Shown here: piece after piece, positions 39,355 to 41,359 of the stretch
Position numbering within the stretch: position 1 is the stretch's first letter
Layout of the letters: each line of letters starts with the position of its first letter
Source: Ruminococcus sp.
GTDB lineage: Bacteria > Bacillota > Clostridia > Oscillospirales > Ruminococcaceae
NCBI GenBank assembly: GCA_017475555.1
Contig: JAFVFL010000021.1
Span: 1-41,359, forward strand
DNA length: 41,359 nt
Reading direction: 5' to 3'
Program-made: the position numbers and the translations under genes
The notes under the pieces: generated by a model
What the model saw: the letters and a program-made list of their open reading frames with translations, nothing else
Database searches by the model: none
Told to the model about the DNA's origin: nothing

Positions 39355-39383
39355 ATTATAACACATTGCTTCAGAAATTTCAA
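39355..39383 (-). promoter_or_regulatory. Promoter TTGAAA-N17-TATAAT for the YtxH-like gene
   Basis: The -35 box is at 39378-39383 and the -10 box at 39355-39360 on the minus strand, leaving a leader of about 100 bases. Confidence 0.78.
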
Positions 39384-39398
39384 CCATATACACATTAT

Positions 39399-40121
39399 TT
39401 ACATATTATTTGTTAAAAACATCAAAATTGAGAGGGCTGTTATTGGTGCAGTTTCACAACGAAGTATCCTTTTTCCGAGCCAGACCTGCACCGCACCAGC
39501 CCGGACAGCCGCTTCCGCCTCCTCTTTGTCGAAGCCGCCCTCGCTCCCGACTATCAGTCCGGCGGTGCGTATACCCGACAGATCGGTGTCCCCGAACCGG
39601 CAGCCGCCCTCCTCCTCATAGAGAAGTATCGTCCTGTCGAGCGTTGAAGCCTCCGCAAGTGCTTCATCAAGACTGACTATCTGTGTCACCTCTGGTATGA
39701 TACCGCGCCCGGACTGCTTTGCAGCCTGTTCGGATATCTTCATCAGCCTCGGCAGCTTTTTCCCGAACTCCTTCCGGTCTGGGCGTGAAACACATCTCCG
39801 TGTCAGCACCGGGACTACCCTCGATACACCGAGCTCAACGCATTTCTGTATGATAAATTCGAGCTTATCGAGCTTTGGGACAGCCTGAAACAGCGTAACG
39901 CTCACTCCCGGTTCAGCCGCACAGAGTCTTTTTTCAACAAGCCGCAGGTACACCTCGTCTGCAGTGATACGCTCTATTTCGCAGCTGTAGTCCGTGCCGC
40001 AGCAGCACACAGTTACCTCCTCGCCGGGTCTCATTCTGAGCGACTTTCCGATATGGTTCGCATCGCTCCCGGTCAGGACGATATTGCTCTCGTCTATCTC
40101 GTTTACAAAAAATCTCGGCAT
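39399..40121 (-). CDS. rsmE: 16S rRNA m3U1498 methyltransferase RsmE
   Basis: This SPOUT methyltransferase methylates U1498 of 16S rRNA using S-adenosylmethionine. The N-terminal PUA-like domain (MPRFFVNEIDESNIVLTGSDANHIGKSLRMR) and the C-terminal knot (LIVGSEGGFDKEEAE, LGKRILRCETAPITAL) are both complete. PKLDKLEFIIQKCVELGVSRVVPVLTRRCV is the central signature. The 240-residue length is normal. The ATG follows ACTGGAGGGA. Confidence 0.97.
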   Translation of the reverse strand: MPRFFVNEIDESNIVLTGSDANHIGKSLRMRPGEEVTVCCCGTDYSCEIERITADEVYLRLVEKRLCAAEPGVSVTLFQAVPKLDKLEFIIQKCVELGVSRVVPVLTRRCVSRPDRKEFGKKLPRLMKISEQAAKQSGRGIIPEVTQIVSLDEALAEASTLDRTILLYEEEGGCRFGDTDLSGIRTAGLIVGSEGGFDKEEAEAAVRAGAVQVWLGKRILRCETAPITALSILMFLTNNM

Positions 40122-40250
40122 CTCTATCCCTCCAGTTCTGTTCGGGGTACTTCTTAAAATTGGCTTTCAGAGGTGCCCTCAAGTCTGTTATATCATGCTT
40201 TCAACAGAAATCCCGCTCTGAGATCTGCATTATTTCAGTGCCGCTGCACC

Positions 40251-41159
40251 CTACTCCCCGATCAGCACGGTGTTGTTCTTTATCCTGAATCCCGGCAGAT
40301 TTTCAACAAACCGGCTGAACTTCGAGTAGCCGAACGCTCCGGCGTTGAACTCCGGTATCTTCGCACACAGCTGCTTTTTCAGCTCACCGAGGTTGTAGCC
40401 CTTAGTGCCGTTTGAAAGAACGATCGTCCTGAGCACGCTCTCTATCCTTTGCAGGTCGTTCTTTGCCGACTTTTGCGACACGAAAATGCTGCTGCCGGAC
40501 TGCCTGAAGCTCAGGCTGTCAAAATCCTTGAGAAACTGCGAAAATTTGGTATAACCATAATTTCTTACGTCAAAATCCGGATATCTTCCGAGCAGTCTGC
40601 TGCCCAGCTCACCGATATTTATTTCCTCCTGCAAATTTGCATTCTCCGAAATAATACGGATTATAGCGGATTCGAGCGTTTGCAGCTCGACCTTGTCCGT
40701 CTCGGCAGCGACCTGTATCTCCTCCTCGGCGAGTATCTCAAGGTACTTGAATGCGTTGCAAGCTGTGCTGAACGGCTTCGGGGTCTTTTTTTCGCCCATT
40801 CCGATAACGTGCTTGCCGGACTCCCTCAGGCGTATCGCAAGCCGGGTGAAGTCGCTGTCGCTCGAAACGATACAGAACCCGTCAACGTTATTCGAGTAGA
40901 GGATATCCATAGCGTCGATTATCATAGCTGAGTCGGTCGCATTTTTTCCGGTGGTATAGCTGTACTGCTGCACCGGGGTTATCGCATTGTCCAGTGCCAT
41001 ATTCTTCCAGCTTGCAAGGTTAGGGCGGGTCCAGTCGCCGTACACTCTTTTGTATGTGACTATGCCGTAATTCGACATCTCGTCGAGAATGTGCTTGGTA
41101 TACCTCGATGCAACGTTATCAGCGTCAATAAGCACTGCATATCTCATTTCCTTATCCAT
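40251..41159 (-). CDS. NYN (PIN-like) ribonuclease with two LOTUS/OST-HTH domains
   Basis: This 302-residue protein has an N-terminal NYN domain (LabA/DUF88 type) with the acidic residues of the PIN-like fold: VLIDADN, DSAMIIDAMDILYS and IVSSDSDFTRLA. Two winged LOTUS/OST-HTH domains follow at about residues 155-230 and 235-302, each with a matching GYTKFSQFL or GYSKFSRFV motif. LOTUS domains bind RNA (G-rich or structured), so RNA processing or decay is likely; the substrate is unknown. The start is the ATG at 41159 after GGTGAG; an in-frame GTG at 41165 is possible. Confidence 0.92.
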   Translation of the reverse strand: MDKEMRYAVLIDADNVASRYTKHILDEMSNYGIVTYKRVYGDWTRPNLASWKNMALDNAITPVQQYSYTTGKNATDSAMIIDAMDILYSNNVDGFCIVSSDSDFTRLAIRLRESGKHVIGMGEKKTPKPFSTACNAFKYLEILAEEEIQVAAETDKVELQTLESAIIRIISENANLQEEINIGELGSRLLGRYPDFDVRNYGYTKFSQFLKDFDSLSFRQSGSSIFVSQKSAKNDLQRIESVLRTIVLSNGTKGYNLGELKKQLCAKIPEFNAGAFGYSKFSRFVENLPGFRIKNNTVLIGE

Positions 41160-41231
41160 TTTCACTCACCATTCTGATATTTTTCATTTGGTTTGACATT
41201 GGTTTGATTGTATAGAAAAATATATTAAAAA

Positions 41232-41257
41232 GATCCCGAAACTATTGCTTCGGGATC
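41232..41257 (-). terminator. Terminator after tRNA-Gly
   Basis: GATCCCGAA pairs with TTCGGGATC; TTTTTAATA follows on the minus strand. It lies just after the tRNA-Gly CCA end and upstream of the NYN gene. Confidence 0.9.
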
Positions 41258-41288
41258 TGCTAATGACGGAAGTATTCCCCCGCCACTC

Positions 41289-41359
41289 TGGAGCGGATTA
41301 CGAGGCTCGAACTCGCTACCTCCACCTTGGCAAGGTGGCGCTCTACCAGATGAGCTAAA
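41289..41359 (-). tRNA. tRNA-Gly (anticodon GCC), 5' end cut by window edge
   Basis: The anticodon stem-loop CCACCTTGCCAAGGTGG, D arm and T arm GAGTTCGAGCCTC are complete, with encoded CCA at 41289-41291. The 3' acceptor strand AATCCGC predicts GCGGATT at the 5' end, of which only the last bases are inside the window. Confidence 0.93.

Overview
The window looks like chromosome from a gut or rumen Ruminococcus-like bacterium (Oscillospiraceae, Clostridia). The evidence is a secreted pectate lyase that ends in a dockerin (cellulosome anchoring), an IspH-ribosomal S1 fusion protein typical of Clostridia, a tepA-spoIIIE/ftsK neighbourhood as in Bacillota, strong AGGAGG ribosome binding sites and near-consensus TTGACA-N17-TATAAT promoters. 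The species assignment is inference; no rRNA is present.

Positions 1-9364 are a mobile-element segment (integrative/conjugative or plasmid-derived). Almost all its genes lie on the minus strand: a partial conjugation-type small protein, three small unknown genes, ParB and ParA, an unknown acidic protein, a membrane-anchored thermonuclease, a GntR-DnaQ fusion, a DUF6075 protein and several small coiled-coil or unknown proteins. The segment ends at a plus-strand large serine recombinase whose catalytic N-terminus is missing. Its most striking feature is a perfect palindrome with core GTTGATATATGTATCAAC. It occurs five times in one orientation: three times between small genes, just upstream of their ribosome binding sites, and twice inside parB, where both copies encode VDTYIN. 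I propose these as the ParB-binding (parS-like) sites of the element, or an operator/RNA hairpin family tied to small gene cassettes.

Positions 9423-12829 are a transition zone: a diverged TIR-like protein with helical repeats, a 21-residue ORF with its own consensus promoter and structured leader, a TraX-like acyltransferase gene broken by one in-frame TGA, and an acidic coiled-coil protein.

Positions 12902-24597 are a tightly packed plus-strand housekeeping run: TepA-like ClpP homologue, FtsK/SpoIIIE translocase, YgiQ-type radical SAM protein, ComEC-like metallo-beta-lactamase protein (overlapping ygiQ by 127 bases), DUF3006, BaiN/HI0933 flavoprotein, a CmpB-like membrane protein, cmk, plsC and ispH-rpsA. 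It ends at a strong terminator. An ECF transporter S component follows on its own promoter.

Positions 25513-41359 are mostly minus strand: a GH25 lysozyme, an AraC-type regulator, the dockerin pectate lyase, a thioesterase plus acyl-CoA synthetase pair, an operon of three lipoproteins, TypA/BipA with two small membrane proteins, tRNA-Tyr, tRNA-Thr and tRNA-Pro, a YtxH-like acidic protein, RsmE, a NYN-LOTUS protein and the edge of a tRNA-Gly. TypA carries Val in place of the near-invariant Asp of the HVDHGKT P-loop. All calls are from reading translations and motifs; no database search was run.
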